A DNA stretch of 64,000 bases, taken from assembly GCA_003667245.1 (NCBI GenBank), contig RCNN01000009.1:62001-126000 (forward strand), read 5' to 3'. This stretch comes from Heterostelium multicystogenum. Lineage: Eukaryota; Evosea; Eumycetozoa; Acytosteliales; Acytosteliaceae. A program made the translations under genes and the position numbers. The first letter of the stretch is position 1, and each line of letters begins with the position of its first letter. Shown one piece after another: positions 32,335 to 45,219 of this stretch. The notes beneath the pieces were generated by a model that worked only from the letters and a program-made list of their open reading frames with translations, made no database searches and had not been told where the DNA came from.

Positions 32335-34045
32335 TTAGGATAATAAAACAACTGATAAAATTGATAGGAGAATCAATAAGATTATTGGTGCATTCTTGGT
32401 AGATGATGATGGATGGGGTGGCTCATAGTAAGCACGGACTGTAATCTTTCCAACAAAGACATCTGGTTGGTCGTAGTTTGAAACCAATTGAATTCCATCA
32501 TATTTGGTTCCCTTGTCAAGATTGGAGAGGTCGACAATAGCTTTGTACCATTTTCCAGCTGGGATTGGATTGTTATCCATGAACTGAGAGAGGAGATAGG
32601 TGTGTTTAATATTTGAAGTCTTGTCACTGTTCAAGTTGACGAGGTTGAATGTCAAATTCTGTTTTCCAACTTGTCCACCATGAACGACTAATTCAATTTG
32701 CTTATGTACATCGGTATCGATGCATCCCCAGCATGTGAAGTAGAGGGACTTGTCTTCCTTTGGTTCGTACTTGATAGAGTGAACTGAATTCTCATAAACT
32801 GGATAGGTGTTGTTAAACCATACACGAGCACTTGACCAATCGTCAACCCAGTGAGTCATTTTGTCGTTGAACATGTCAAAGGTGTCTGAGTACCATGGAA
32901 TACCTCCCTCACCAATGGTATTCAAATATTTCTTGTATCCCTCACCATATTCTGTGGCACCACCATTGTAGTCTGTCAATAATGCTGGATCAGAGCAATT
33001 GGCAACCAACCATGACCAAGCAATATAGTGAAGGTCATTCTTGTCGGCATAGTGTAAAAAGTCAGTTAGGAAATCAGATTTACAATCCTTTTGTCCGGTT
33101 TCGGTGGCCACAATTGGATACTTTTGGAAAACTGGTCTCAAGAATGTATCCCAACAACCTTGGGCACGACAATAGTTAAAGTCATAAGCATGAATAGCAG
33201 CACCCAATTGATCTATTAAAATACAATAATAATTTAGTACGATATTGTTAATTATAAATATTCACCAAAATGCATGTTTACTTACTTTCTGGATCAGTTG
33301 GAATGTACTCTAAGAATCTTGTAAGAGAAGTAGCATATTGGATACCAGAGAGGAGGATAATATTCTTTGAACCAACTGAACGAACAGCGTTTACGAGATC
33401 TTGCATTCCAGAGACTGGATAGTCGATTTCAGTACCACATGATGTTCCGTCTCTCCAGCATTTCCAGGCATTTTCATTGTCCCAAGTGTTTCCATATGGG
33501 TATGGCTCGTTGTAGAGATCAAATAGAACTCGTGAATTGTCTTTGAAAGCAGTGGCGACCTGTTTCCAGAAGGTTTGAGAGTTTACTTTGTTTGGCATTG
33601 GGATTTGTCTGGTGGCCAAGACGGTTCCACCGTTTCCACCTGACCAATGGAGATCGAGGATGACGGCAATGTTCATATCGGTGACAGTCTTGATGTAGTC
33701 AATGATTTCTTTACGGTAGTTGCTTCCAAAATACTTTGACTCCTTATCATGCAAACCAAGCCAGCAATCCTCATTCAATGGCACACGGATAGTGTTGATA
33801 TCCCACTCCTTCATGACCTCGATGTGTGCACTGTCATATGGTCCGTCAAAAATCTTTTTGTACTGAACACAAGAATACTCTGTACCTGGACGATTTACAC
33901 CACGCAAACGGACCAATTCGCCGTCCTTATTGTGGATTTCGTTTCCTACGACATGCATGCCCACCAATGACATTTCGGCTGCGACCAAGCCCAAAACATT
34001 GGTCACAACCACACAAATCAAAATTAGATTTTTGATTTTAACCAT
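32335..34045 (-). CDS. GH5 endoglucanase (cellulase), probably GPI-anchored
   Basis: Two exons (33286-34045, 32335-33212) give 545 residues. A signal peptide 'LILICVVVTNVLGLVAA' is followed by a GH5 catalytic barrel: 'LRGVNRPGTEYSCVQ', 'WDINTIRVPLNEDCWLG', 'MNIAVILDLHWSGG', the acid/base Glu in 'VLFDLYNEPYPYG' and the nucleophile Glu in 'PIVATETGQKD'. A second domain follows (about residues 370-500) with a beta-rich sequence, possibly a carbohydrate-binding module. The C-terminus 'NAPIILLILLSILSVVLLS' is a terminal hydrophobic tail after a Ser-rich spacer, with no cytosolic residues, which fits a GPI-anchor signal. Cellulases act on the cellulose of stalk and spore coats in these amoebae; that role is inferred. 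Its 3' end faces the M20 peptidase 190 bp away. Confidence 0.88.
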
Positions 34046-36649
34046 TATTTATAAACTATCTTTTTTTGATTTAGAAATATATTAATATTATCTATATATA
34101 TAAATAAATAAAAATAAAAATATGATTAAAGTTTATTTGTAATGATAATAATATTAATAATGATAATGATAATAATAAATATATAACTATTTTGATTTTC
34201 GATAAAAATTTATCTTAATATTATTTTTCCAGAATGAATGGATGTATGGATGGATGTATGGATGGATGATGGATGGATTAAGAATGAGATAGGAAAGAAG
34301 GATGGATGGAAAAGATGGAAAAATGGAAGATAGATAATTAAGATGAAAATTTGAAGCAGGTTGTTTTGTCTTTGATATTTATAATTTATTCCAAATATTA
34401 TTATTAATTAATATTTTATTACTATTTGTAATTAATATTTAAAATAGAATTGATATTTAGAACGTGGAAGTAATGTCGTGTGTGTGTTTGCTTGTCTATG
34501 TTTTAAAATACTTTATATGGAAGTAGTAGTATGGTGGTTGTATTTAGTACTAAATATATTATGTCCAAATATATATTGTCATATGATATATTGTTGTGGT
34601 AGGTTCTGTTTGACTGTGGTTTTCAGATGATAATTATGTTTGATTGGGGTGAGTGTGTTGTATCAATCAATCAATGTGGTAGATAGATGGATGGATGGAT
34701 GGATGTGTTGTGTTGGGTGAGTATGCTTTTTATTATTCTGATGATGATGATGATGTTGATGATGATTGATAATATAATAAATAATTATTAATTTATTGGT
34801 GTGAAGGAGTAGATAGACAGATAGATCAATAAAAACACCGACTTGACAATATGATGATGAAGTGTAGATGAGTATGGTGTCAACAGACAAGTCAGACAAG
34901 ACAAATAAATACAATACAATACAATACCAGACGAGTCAAGACAAGGTAGGTGTTGTTGTTGTTAAGTGAATTGATAGACTGGATGATGAATGGATGGGTG
35001 GACGTCTGGCAACTCCAAAATTTGAGTGATGTAGATGCAGATTTAGCTGACAACAATACTCGGGTGTGTGATAAGACAATCTATAATAGTACTTTGTCTT
35101 TGATTTTAAGTGTGTTGTGCTGATATACTACTGATACGATACGATGATAATATAAAAACAAGAATAAGTAGAAATAATTATATGATTTAGATTGAATATA
35201 TTTATCAATATCTGTATACTCTCTTAATATGCTTTTTACTTTATAACAATACTACTACTAAACTGTGTTGAATATTTATGATTTATAAGTAAATATACAC
35301 TTAGAACAATGGTGTATTTATATGCAGCGCTGCCGCCTACAAGACAAGATGATCATCCTATTATTATTATTATTCTTATTAATTTAATATTTATTATTTT
35401 ATATTAATAATATTAATATTAAATAAAGCGTACAGCCAAACATAGCCAACTAATGGTTGATGTTGAATTATGTGGATGTGGTTGTATAATTTTCCTTTAC
35501 ACTACACTGAGATAGATACCATCACCACACCACTACCACCAACAATACCACCACAACAGAATACCTGAGTTTTGTCTGTTGCTTTCAATATGTTGCCCGC
35601 TGGCTCTCCTTAAGTCGACCTCATTATTTATTTATTATTTATTACTCATGATTTCATTCCACTAAAATAAATGATTCTGATGTATGTAATTAACATGTTT
35701 ATGTATTTTATCGGTGTGTATGTGATGTAGTGGGTGATGTTTGATTAAGTGAAACACACAGTTAGGTTTATTTCATTGATTAAAAAGATGAAAAAGGGAA
35801 CAATGTTTAATCATGGTGAGGAGATGATGTTATGTGGTGAGTACTCAATGAGATTACACCCAGTATTATGATGATGATGATGATGATTCATATTTAAATA
35901 TGTGTAAGAATTAAAGAATATCGACAAATACAAATAAATGTTGGGTCTACACCAAAATATGAATCTATTAGTTTTAAATGTAAAACCATATGGTTCTTAG
36001 AATGATCCATCTAAGATAGTTATTTCTATCATATATAGAAAACCAAGAAATAATATTACAGTAAATATAATATAATTTACTAATTTATTGCTGAATCAAT
36101 CTATATCAATCAAAAGCTAATCAAATCAAACACTATTAGGTCGTAATCATATTAGCGCTTGAACTATAGTATACTAGACACCTCTGCAGAGTATAATTGC
36201 AATTGTTTAGGAAATGTTCATTCAGTGAAGGAAATTAAATTTGAAAATGATTTTATAAATACACATTTTGAAGTTCAAAGAGAGTGGTCTGAATTAGACA
36301 GAATTTGAAAATCTTACTCCTAACATCTTAGGATAGTGAAAAAGAAATAGAGAATCTAAAGGAACATTCAACTTCTTTTTCTTTAAAAAACCATATGGCT
36401 AAACATGATCTTATATATGCTTATTTTCGTTTACCAAGATTAGTACCCAGTTTATTTTTTTAATAAGAAAATATCCTATTTTTACGACTTCTTTTGATGT
36501 ACCCCAAAATATTTTCGAGTTTTTAGGAAAAAATATATGGGTGGTCTTGTATAAAACCATTGATAAAAATTGGATCACCATTATAAATTAATCGACAGAA
36601 AATAACGAATTCTCTATCTCTATCTATTTATTAAAATTATATTTATAAT
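34046..36649. other. Long AT-rich intergenic region with simple repeats
   Basis: About 2.6 kb between divergent genes. It contains a (GGATGGAT/GTAT) tract at 34235-34278, another (GGAT)n at 34686-34702, (GAT)n tracts near 34740-34766 and 35869-35886, (ATT)n near 35360-35372, CA-rich patches at 35519-35563, and scattered T runs. No coding exon with family similarity is seen. Confidence 0.55.
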
Positions 36650-37146
36650 ATGTTACTATTATCTAAAACTATATTTTTTCATTAGTATTGGTTGTCTTGG
36701 CAAGCTTAAATGTTTCTGTGACCAATGCAGATTGTTGCTTCGGATATCAAGATGGTTACGGTAATCCTGTTTGCGTATCAATTGAGATATCAAATTCAAT
36801 GCTCACATATCATTGTGGTGGACAATTCTATGGAGTTGTCAATGGAATTGATACCTGTAGCACTTGTGACTCTAAACTTGGATCAGGATTAATAGGTTTG
36901 ATCGTTGCATTTGCCGTTATAGTTCTCGTGATTGGTGTGATAGCGTACCTTTATAAGAGAAACAAAAGAATGCAAGAACTAAAGAATAGTTGCCAAACCT
37001 CTCATCACAACTATCAAGCTCCAGCCTTTTATAACGGTCCCAATGGACAGACCGGATATAACCAACCACCAGTTGCTTATCCAGTATATACATACCAACC
37101 ACAAATCTCGACGACTGAACCACTACTCTCTTCAAATCAAGTCTAA
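36650..37146 (+). CDS. Single-pass membrane protein with Cys-rich ectodomain, unknown
   Basis: Most of the protein is open from about 36680, but that frame has no ATG. The ATG at 36650 lies in another frame and connects perfectly if one T is added to the T run at 36674-36679; the result begins 'MLLLSKTIFFSLVLVVLASL', a good signal peptide. The ectodomain has seven Cys ('DCCFGYQDGYGNPVC', 'YHCGGQFYG', 'DTCSTCDS'), then one membrane helix 'GLIGLIVAFAVIVLVIGVIA', a basic stop-transfer stretch 'YKRNKRMQ', and a Tyr/Pro/Gln-rich cytosolic tail ending 'STTEPLLSSNQV', with a possible dileucine sorting signal. Corrected length is 165 residues. The layout suggests a small type I surface or endolysosomal protein. 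No named family is recognised. Confidence 0.6.
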
Positions 37147-37390
37147 ATGTGTATAATCAATCATTAGAATAAATTATTTAATTAAGTACTTTTCACAACT
37201 CAAATAGAATAAGAGAAATATTTCCAAACTTTTAAAGGTAAAAATTGAGACCTTCCATCCTGTTTCCATCTGGAAAGTAAACGAGAATAGAGTTGAGTTC
37301 TATTTGAAATAAGATAATAATAGTTTATTATTTATATTTTAATTTCTAATGCTTGTTTAATATTATTATTTCTATTAAATGGATTATATT

Positions 37391-40300
37391 TTACGATCTT
37401 ATAACTAATTGTAATCCTGATGCTTCCTTTCCTATTTCTGATAAATTACAAACTTGGCAAACTTGTCCCTTGTGGTTTGGAAGGTATGAAGACATGCAAA
37501 GTGGACATTTGACAGATGGTGATCCTCTATAAATGGGGGTCATGGTGGCACCACAAACAACGAATGGATTACGCTCGTCGTAGTTCATGGGGGGATCTGG
37601 GCTTGATGGGTTTTGTTGTGCTGAAGCTATAACTTTACGAGCTTGGGAAGCAAGTTCTGGTGGTGGTGACAAGTCGATTAAACGCTTAGCAAATGAAATG
37701 GCGTTGGCAAAGTATTTGGCACGATAGCAACTATTCATGGCTGAACGAAGAGCAAGGAGCAAATGTGAGGATTGAAGTGTGCAGTGGGTGAAGTAGGAGG
37801 CTAAACTCTGCCTGTCTCTTGAGGTCAGTTGTGTTTCTACGCTCGACTTCCAATCTGATACCAGCAATATATTCACGGCAAATACCAATAAGCTCACGAA
37901 CCTCGTTGAATTCCTGACGTGACTCTACGGTAGTTACCAAGCAGCAATATAAGATATTGGAGAAGCATTCTTGTGCCTCTGGGAATTTACCACTGGTGAA
38001 GGCTGGATATGCTTGTGTTTTAAGACGGTCTAGCAAGTAGTTGAGATTGTATGAAATGAATGGTTTACGCTGTACTGGTACGATAAGTGAATATGTCGAG
38101 GCTACACCACCAAGAGAAAGACGTGAACCCATGTGAATTGAAAGGAAGAGTTGACGAAGTGGCTCGAATTGAACAATTCCAACTTGTTGATTAAAGATAT
38201 TCATTGCGGTCTCAAATGAACCTGCAGCGATGTGATCGACAGCGAAATTTCGAGTTTCTTGTCCAGATCTGAGAGAATGATGGTCCAGGTTGTGGGGCAA
38301 TAAAGAAATTGTCTTGGTTGGATCCAGAGGTAATCTTAATGTCATCACCACCCCAACTATCGCCAGCAGTCTCAATCTCGATATCGTCATCCCATCCACC
38401 ACCACCGTTTTCGTCTTTTTCTTTGGTGTTTGCATTTTCGTCTTCGTCCATGATGTCGTCGTCCCATCCACCACCACCGATTGGTGTTGAGCTGCCAGAG
38501 ATGGCTGATTCATCGACTCCAAACTTACCGACCTCACCAGAATTCATGTCGATAGAGGTCTTGGCAATATTCAAAAGTGGCCAGTTAATTTCTGGTGCTT
38601 GGTAAACTGGCTTTGGTGGTACGAGTTGGGTAACATGCTTGGGTAAGGTAGGGAGCTGACTCTTACCGTCAGCGGTAATATGTGAAGCAATCTGTTCGGC
38701 TTTTTCCTTCAAGTTGTTGGTAGCGGCTGTGATGTAGGCGAGGTGGTTAAGTCCGGCCTCCTGGAGCAGTTTGACACGCTCCTCGACGTCTCCGAGGTAG
38801 AGTGAGTACTGGAACTTGGACATGATATCGGTGTTGTCGTAGCTAATCATCTTTTTAAGGGTGGTGAGATTACCAGTGAGGAGGTGGAGGAAAGAGAGAC
38901 GGTCAAAATCTCCTGTTCTACTGTAAGCCATTTCGACAATCTGTTGATTACCTTGACGCAATGCCTCTACTCCAAGACGAGTCCAGCACTCCTTGTCGTC
39001 AAGAATCTTGGCTGATTGGAGGGCAATATCGATGTTTCCGCATTCCAAAGCAAGATTGAAACGAGTACGGTCGTCCTTGACAAAGTGGACAACATCTGGA
39101 TAACCTTTACGTTGTAGATATCCAATGATCGAACGTCCAACCAAACGAGACTCTCTTAGAATCTTGATAACATCACCATAACGCTTTTGGAGAAGTGAAA
39201 GTTTGAGAATGTATTCTGTATTATCGATTTCAATGACACGCTTCTTGAACTCACGATCGATAGCAAACACCTTGCTACCCTTGACTCCAGTCAAATACAT
39301 AGTGCTGTCCATAGTCTTGATGGTTCCATTGTCACCATTGGGCAACAAGTATTTCAAGTGATTGGAAGTAGTGTAGATGAATACACCGTGCTCATCCATA
39401 CACCAGACTTTGGAAGGACACTCTCACCTACAATACAGATTTGTTCGAGACGTCTGTTGGCAAGGATGATGGAATCACGACCCATCATGGCGACATAGTT
39501 AAAGTCTTTCGACCAGACAACATAACGGATAGATGGGACAGCAATCTCAGCGACTGGATTCTTTTGTTGAATGTCATAGAGCATCATCTTATCGTCGGTC
39601 ATGACGAGGATGTGTCCGACTGGTGCTGGGAAAAGCCATTCAACGGTTTGTGTTGGTTGGAATCTCTTTACCTCCTCGTTGTTGAGATCTCTAATGACAA
39701 TGTTGTTACCCTTATCAAGGACAGCGAAACGATTTGATCCAACAAAGATGGCAGCAGCACCGCTTCCTTTCTTGGTGTCAACTTGGTTGGTGTCACGAGT
39801 TGGGATACGGTAGAGGTGATAGGAACCACCGTCAGCATCGGATGAAACAAGGACTGAACGATCGGTGGCGTTGTAACTCATGACTGTAGTTCCATTATTG
39901 GATGGAATCTTTGCAATGTTGAAGAGGGTAACTGATCTTCCAGTGGAAAAGTCATAGGAGTTGAAGTGCTTCTTCTTAAGATAGAAGATTCCGTCGGTTC
40001 CGTTTAAAACAAAAGTTGGACGCTCACGCTCCAACTTGAAGACGATCATACCAGAATCGTGACCAGCAGCAAAGAGGTTGGCATTTGGATGGCTAGCCAA
40101 AGTCCAGAAACGATCGTGCTCACGACGGATTGTTTGGATGGTGGTCTTCTTGGCCATGTCCCAGACACGGATGGTCTTGTCCTCAGAGTCAGAGATAATC
40201 AAGTCCTGACGTGGATGGAACAAGGCGCATGAAACATTGTTGAAATGACCACGGAATGAGTCGACGTTGTCGTTCATCTTCCAGAGCTTGACTTGGTGGT

Positions 40301-41059
40301 CATCAGAGGCCGAGACAATGTATGGCTGGGTTGGATGGAATGCAGCCCAGTTGACACCACGGTCGTGACCCTCGAGAGAAAGCTTGACTACAACATCAGT
40401 ACCAAAGATCTCGTCTTGCAAACGCAAGGTGTCGTTGTCGCGGTATGGCTTGATGGTGGTGGTCTTCTTCTTGAGGCCAGAGATATCCCAGATTCTGATT
40501 GTCTGATCGAGTGAGGCTGAGACGATCAAGTCGTCCTTTGGATGGAAGCTAGCGCACATGACGTAGTGGTTGTGTCCATTGAGCTCAGCAATGCAGGTAC
40601 GTGACTGCCAGTTCCAAATACGGATGACCTGGTCGTCCGAAGCAGACAAGATCCAAGGTGCCTCACGATGGAACTCGACAGTTCTAATATAATCCTTATG
40701 TCCCTTCAAAGTGAACAAACAACGTCTCTGCTTATAATTCCAAACCTTAATCTTATAATCGTCACCACCAGACACAAACAAAGGTTGAGTCAAATGGAAA
40801 TTTACACCTCTTACAGGACCTAAACATTGATGAGTCAAACAAACAATCAATCAATCAATTTGCAAAGCTCCTTCATGCTAATATATACTAATATCTTAAA
40901 CATACCATCATGCTCCTCGAATTTCTCCAACAATGTCTTTATACGATAGTCATAGAGATGGATAGCACCAGAATGAAGACTAGCAAGAATCCAAGGACGA
41001 GTTGGATGGAAACTGAGTCCTTTTACTCTGTTACTTTTTGTTTCATATTTATATAACAT
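37391..41059 (-). CDS. copA: Coatomer subunit alpha (alpha-COP), three frame breaks
   Basis: Two exons (40906-41059 and 37391-40819) encode the largest COPI coat subunit, which drives Golgi-to-ER vesicle formation. The start '[20 protein letters not shown]' and WD40 blades ('[19 protein letters not shown]', '[19 protein letters not shown]', '[17 protein letters not shown]') match alpha-COP closely, followed by '[16 protein letters not shown]', the alpha-solenoid '[20 protein letters not shown]', '[16 protein letters not shown]', an acidic linker with repeated 'GGGGWDDDI', and the C-terminal epsilon-COP-binding domain from '[17 protein letters not shown]' to '[20 protein letters not shown]'. 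Breaks lie near 39417 (CC/AAA), near 38255 (TTT) and near 37803 (TTT); each is solved by one base. The corrected 1193 residues compare with 1224 in human. Confidence 0.92.
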
Positions 41060-42071
41060 TTTATCAATCTATCTATATCTTTATCTTTATCTATATCAAT
41101 ATATCTATACAACTTTCTTCTAATATACAATATATGTAGTTGATTTAACTTTGACTTTGAACTTTGAACTTTGAACTTTGGTTGGAGTTTGTTGATTAGT
41201 TGTTATCTGACTGTTGGTTGACTTCTATTCCGACTAACTAACTAACTAACTAATGATTCTTTTGTTGTTGTTGTTCTTCTTCGCAGACCAATCTGTTCAA
41301 TTGTCAATGTTATCAAAGATGAGTGGTGTGATATGGATGATATTATATGATATAATGATAATGAATATGATAAATTAAGTGTATTTTAATTTTTAATTTT
41401 GACTTCTCTTTTGAAGAGGAGGAGTGTGATGATCATTGAACTTTTATTTTTTAAAAAATTGTTTTCTTTTTTTTTATTTTTATTTTATGAAAACACTACA
41501 ACAACAAAATATGGTGACTCAAACAATGCCACCTAGTACTTTGCTACAATGCATATCTCTATATCAAACATAATATTAATCTTTATTTGATTCATTGATA
41601 TGATAATTAACTACAACTAAATACCGATGTGTTTGTGTTTGATATAATATATTTCTAATGATTTTTATTTCATTATGATGATATTTGAATAAATTAAAAA
41701 AAAGTTACAGGATATCAATATTGTTTTGCTTTTTGGTTGGTAGATTGGTTGGTTTGGTAGTTGTTATTGAAGTTGTCAATATTGTTTCGTTGATGGATTG
41801 AATTGAATGTTGTTGCTATATAAACAAATATATTTTTGAGTTGGTTGAAAGCTATCAATAGTATAGAAAATTATTGATTGATGAATGAATATTGATTGAA
41901 GTTTGATGACATCGATGTCACTTTTGTCTGTTGTATTGTCGTTGTCCATGCTTTACCAACATTGTTTAGTCTTCCTACTTTTACTGTTGTCCACAGACAG
42001 AATGAGTGGATGGATAATATGAAATTGTATTAGTTTGATTGTTATTGTTGTTATTATTGTTGCTGGTGTAT
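41060..42071. other. Intergenic region upstream of alpha-COP
   Basis: About 1 kb serving as the alpha-COP promoter and the 3' flank of the next minus-strand gene. It contains four tandem ACTTTGA-type heptamers at 41155-41181, (ACTA)n at 41235-41253, and long T runs near 41467. No gene is seen. Confidence 0.5.
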
Positions 42072-43370
42072 TTAAAATAATCTAAAATCAAATGTATCCT
42101 ATAATTGTGTAAAATGGTTGGTGTAAGTAAGTATGTATGTATGTATGTAACATGAAATGAATAGGGATGATATTTACTTGAATCTGACTGACAGCAGTCC
42201 ATATACATTCTTCAACGTTTCTAATGTACTCGGAACGCAAGAATAAAAAGAAGAACAATAGCGATGCAAAGTCAGAGAGCTGCACAATGTCGACGAAACT
42301 GAAGACATAGAGGGGACATCCACCTGGCAAAAACTTTGACCAAACAAACAGTGGAAGATAGTTGCACAGGTTAAAGAATGCACCCAACAACAAGAAAACT
42401 CTACTCTTTGTGGTTGGTCCCTCACCATTGTTTCTTGTGAATGCAATCATCATTGCCAATGCCATCACTGGTAGGTGCTGCAATATTGAAAATCCAATTA
42501 AAATATAGTAGAATATGGCATTCTCCTCGCTGTATTAAGATATTGATGGATAGATATATAGTTAATAAGTGTCGCTGTGTACAACATCGGCCCATTGATG
42601 GACGGTACTCAAGTCAAGGATACATACAAGATCTCAACATAGAGAAAAGTAAGGAAACAAATGAAAAAGAAAAGGAAAGCAGCTTCCGACCACGAGAAGT
42701 TACGCTTGATGATAGATTTGAGACGAGTCGACTGGTTACTGTCTGGTGAAATGAGTGGATCGGACTCCTTGTATGGCTGTTGCTTCTGCGATGATGAAGA
42801 TCTGTATTTTCTTTGATGGTTCAAAGCTAGTGTAAGTGTAAGAGCCGTAAATCCATTCAGCGTCAGACTCGCCACAAAGAATACTCTCTCTATATCTTCC
42901 TCTTTGTCTTTTTGCAATGCATATCTAATAGTATTGGCTGATCCTCTTTATAATGTAAGAAAATAATATTAATGACTGATTCTTCTTGGACAATAGACTT
43001 TGTCGATCGTCGATTGATCAATTTGATGGATTGACGACAGATTGGGAGAAGAGGACCAAGCATTCACTCCCATCAATCTATCTTGATATCGGTTACGACG
43101 ATGACTATGATGACGAGATGATACCAACCTTAGACCCAATGTAAGATAATATAAAATCCAAATAGTATTTGAAATGGTTTGTGTTCTGATCTTTTTGTGA
43201 AAAACAGCTACACTATTGTATTTGAATGCAATGATAACTGCGAATATAAAGCATGCCAGCGCCAATGCAGCGAAAATAATTGTAATTGATGGATATCCAA
43301 GATATTTATTCAGCACAGTCCCTGATGGACATACAGGCAATGATATCTGCAGATATGTACCACTTCCCAT
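42072..43370 (-). CDS. Seven-transmembrane protein, unknown
   Basis: Four exons (43129-43370, 42628-42945, 42178-42529, 42072-42098) join exactly in frame to 312 residues. Seven hydrophobic helices can be counted: 'TIIFAALALACFIFAVIIAF', 'TIWILYYLTLGLR', 'VFFVASLTLNGFTALTLTLA', 'AAFLFFFICFLTFLYVEIF', 'IFYYILIGFSILQHLPVMAL', 'RVFLLLGAFFNLCNYLPLFV' and 'QLSDFASLLFFFLFL'. A Ser/Gln-rich cytosolic loop with 'SSSSQKQQPYKESDPLI' lies between helices 3 and 4. The short N-terminus has no signal peptide. The topology is receptor-like and might belong to a distant GPCR-like group such as TPRA1, but I cannot name the family. The first donor (gttggt) is atypical; frame and helix continuity support it. 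Confidence 0.65.
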
Positions 43371-43455
43371 ATTGTTATATTTTCTCTAAAACTTGACTCC
43401 AATGAAACACTCTATAATATTCTTTCTGTCTGTTCTATCTATTTATCTATCTATT

Positions 43456-43486
<31 letters not shown>

Positions 43487-45219
43487 CTGTCTGTAGATGT
43501 TGTAACAGTATCTAACAATCTAAACAGTATGCAATCCTTAGATACAACTATCAAACTTTCCTGTAGTAACGAAGCAAGACTATGCAATGGTTATCTAATC
43601 TGTTGCAATCTAAACTATTTATAGTGTTTCAAACGATATTATGTTATGTTAATTGATGAAGTGGTGGTGATTATCGATAAAAGTAAAGTCAAGGTAACAA
43701 ATGCGACAAAAATGTTTGCACATAAACAACAATAACAAAAAAATAAATTTTGAAAATTGAAATTAAATTTATGCCAAAAGCATACTTGCAGAAATATCTC
43801 TTAGGTATATATGTATTGTGCTATGGAAAGTTATGGTGTGTCGACTACTTTCACTCTTTAATCGTAAGTTCTTTAAGAGAAAAGAGTCTCCAACTATACA
43901 ATATTATATATTAGAGTATTACTTTGAAATACAAAAACAACAATTATATTATTAAATTGTTGATCTATTTAACTAAGTAATATATTTTTGTATCTGATAT
44001 CAATCTGTTGTTTACGATACCTCAGACAAGTATGATCTAAATATATAAATGAATATGTTATAATATTGTAATGTATATAATAAATAGATATTATTATTAT
44101 TATTAATTTAATAATAAAATACAAGATTAAATTCTTATGATTTTGAGTAATTTATTATATTTATACCACTTGAATGTTGTGATATTAATTGTGTGATTGA
44201 TTGTTTGATTGTTTAATTGATTATTTGATTGTTTGTTTATTTGCGTGTTTATTTATGGTGGTTATTTGGTTTAAATTTGACTAGTATGACTTGAAATTTC
44301 AAAGTAACACTCAAATTAAATTATCTTAATAACGTAATCTTAATACAATTTTTATTTTGTTAATTAACTCTGAACAATAAGAACAATAACAATACTATTA
44401 ACTCTATTCTATACCATTATAGTATAGTAATAAAATTACTATTACTTTTCTCTATTTTTTAATTTTGAGGGAACAGAGATCCGATTTCTCTCGTCTAAAA
44501 TCTTTCCTCTCTCTCTTTGAAATCAAAGAATTTAATATATTGTATTCAAATATATACTATTGTTTTATTAATAATTACAAACAATATTTATAAATCTATT
44601 CGAAAAGTGTTTAATAAATAAAATACACTTACCCTAAATTTGTGATATTTTGTCTAGATAGTTAGAACAATCAAACTAATTTAGTATTATTATTATTATT
44701 ATTATTATTATATACTAATTTTCAAAATGAAAATGATTATCTTATAGAATTGAGATAAATAATAATATAATTAATTATAATTTGTAACTATTAATATAAA
44801 TATTTTATTTTAATTGTATTAATGAGATTCAATACTATAGTATACTACTATTATAGCAAATATCTAAAAATGTATATTTCTTTGCAACAATAAATTTTAT
44901 TTTCATTTACATATTGGGGATTCAAAAAAGTCTTCCTAAAACTCTTCCAAATTAGGTACCACTTGAACTTTCATACAGGTAAGCCTTATGCCTAAAATTG
45001 CAAAATGCACAAAAACAAAAAATAGCATTTCTTAAAAGTTTATTTTTTTTTGGTATTTTCTGACTTGCCGAAAGTGGCTAACAATTAATTAGGTAGTGAT
45101 TGGGGTATGCTATTTGGTATATGAATTATTTGTTGATTTTTATTTGATTGATCATAAATATTATCAAATAACAAATCTTAATATATATCATATCATAATA
45201 AATCAAAGTAATCTATATC
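43371..45219. other. AT-rich intergenic region, divergent promoters
   Basis: About 1.85 kb. It contains the (TCTA/TTTATC)n block listed next, (ATT)n at 44688-44709, and T- and A-rich stretches. No coding exon is seen. Confidence 0.55.
43434..43497. repeat. (CTAT)n/(TTTATCTATC)n microsatellite
   Basis: Repeated TCTATCTATT and TCTA units run for about 60 bp, immediately upstream of the seven-transmembrane gene start. Confidence 0.85.

Noticed and set aside
34663..34914. 83-codon frame with His repeats
   Set aside because: It arises from the (GAT)n and (GGAT)n simple repeats in the spacer.
42441..42749. 102-codon plus-strand frame within the 7TM gene
   Set aside because: It overlaps exons and intron of the well-supported minus-strand membrane protein.
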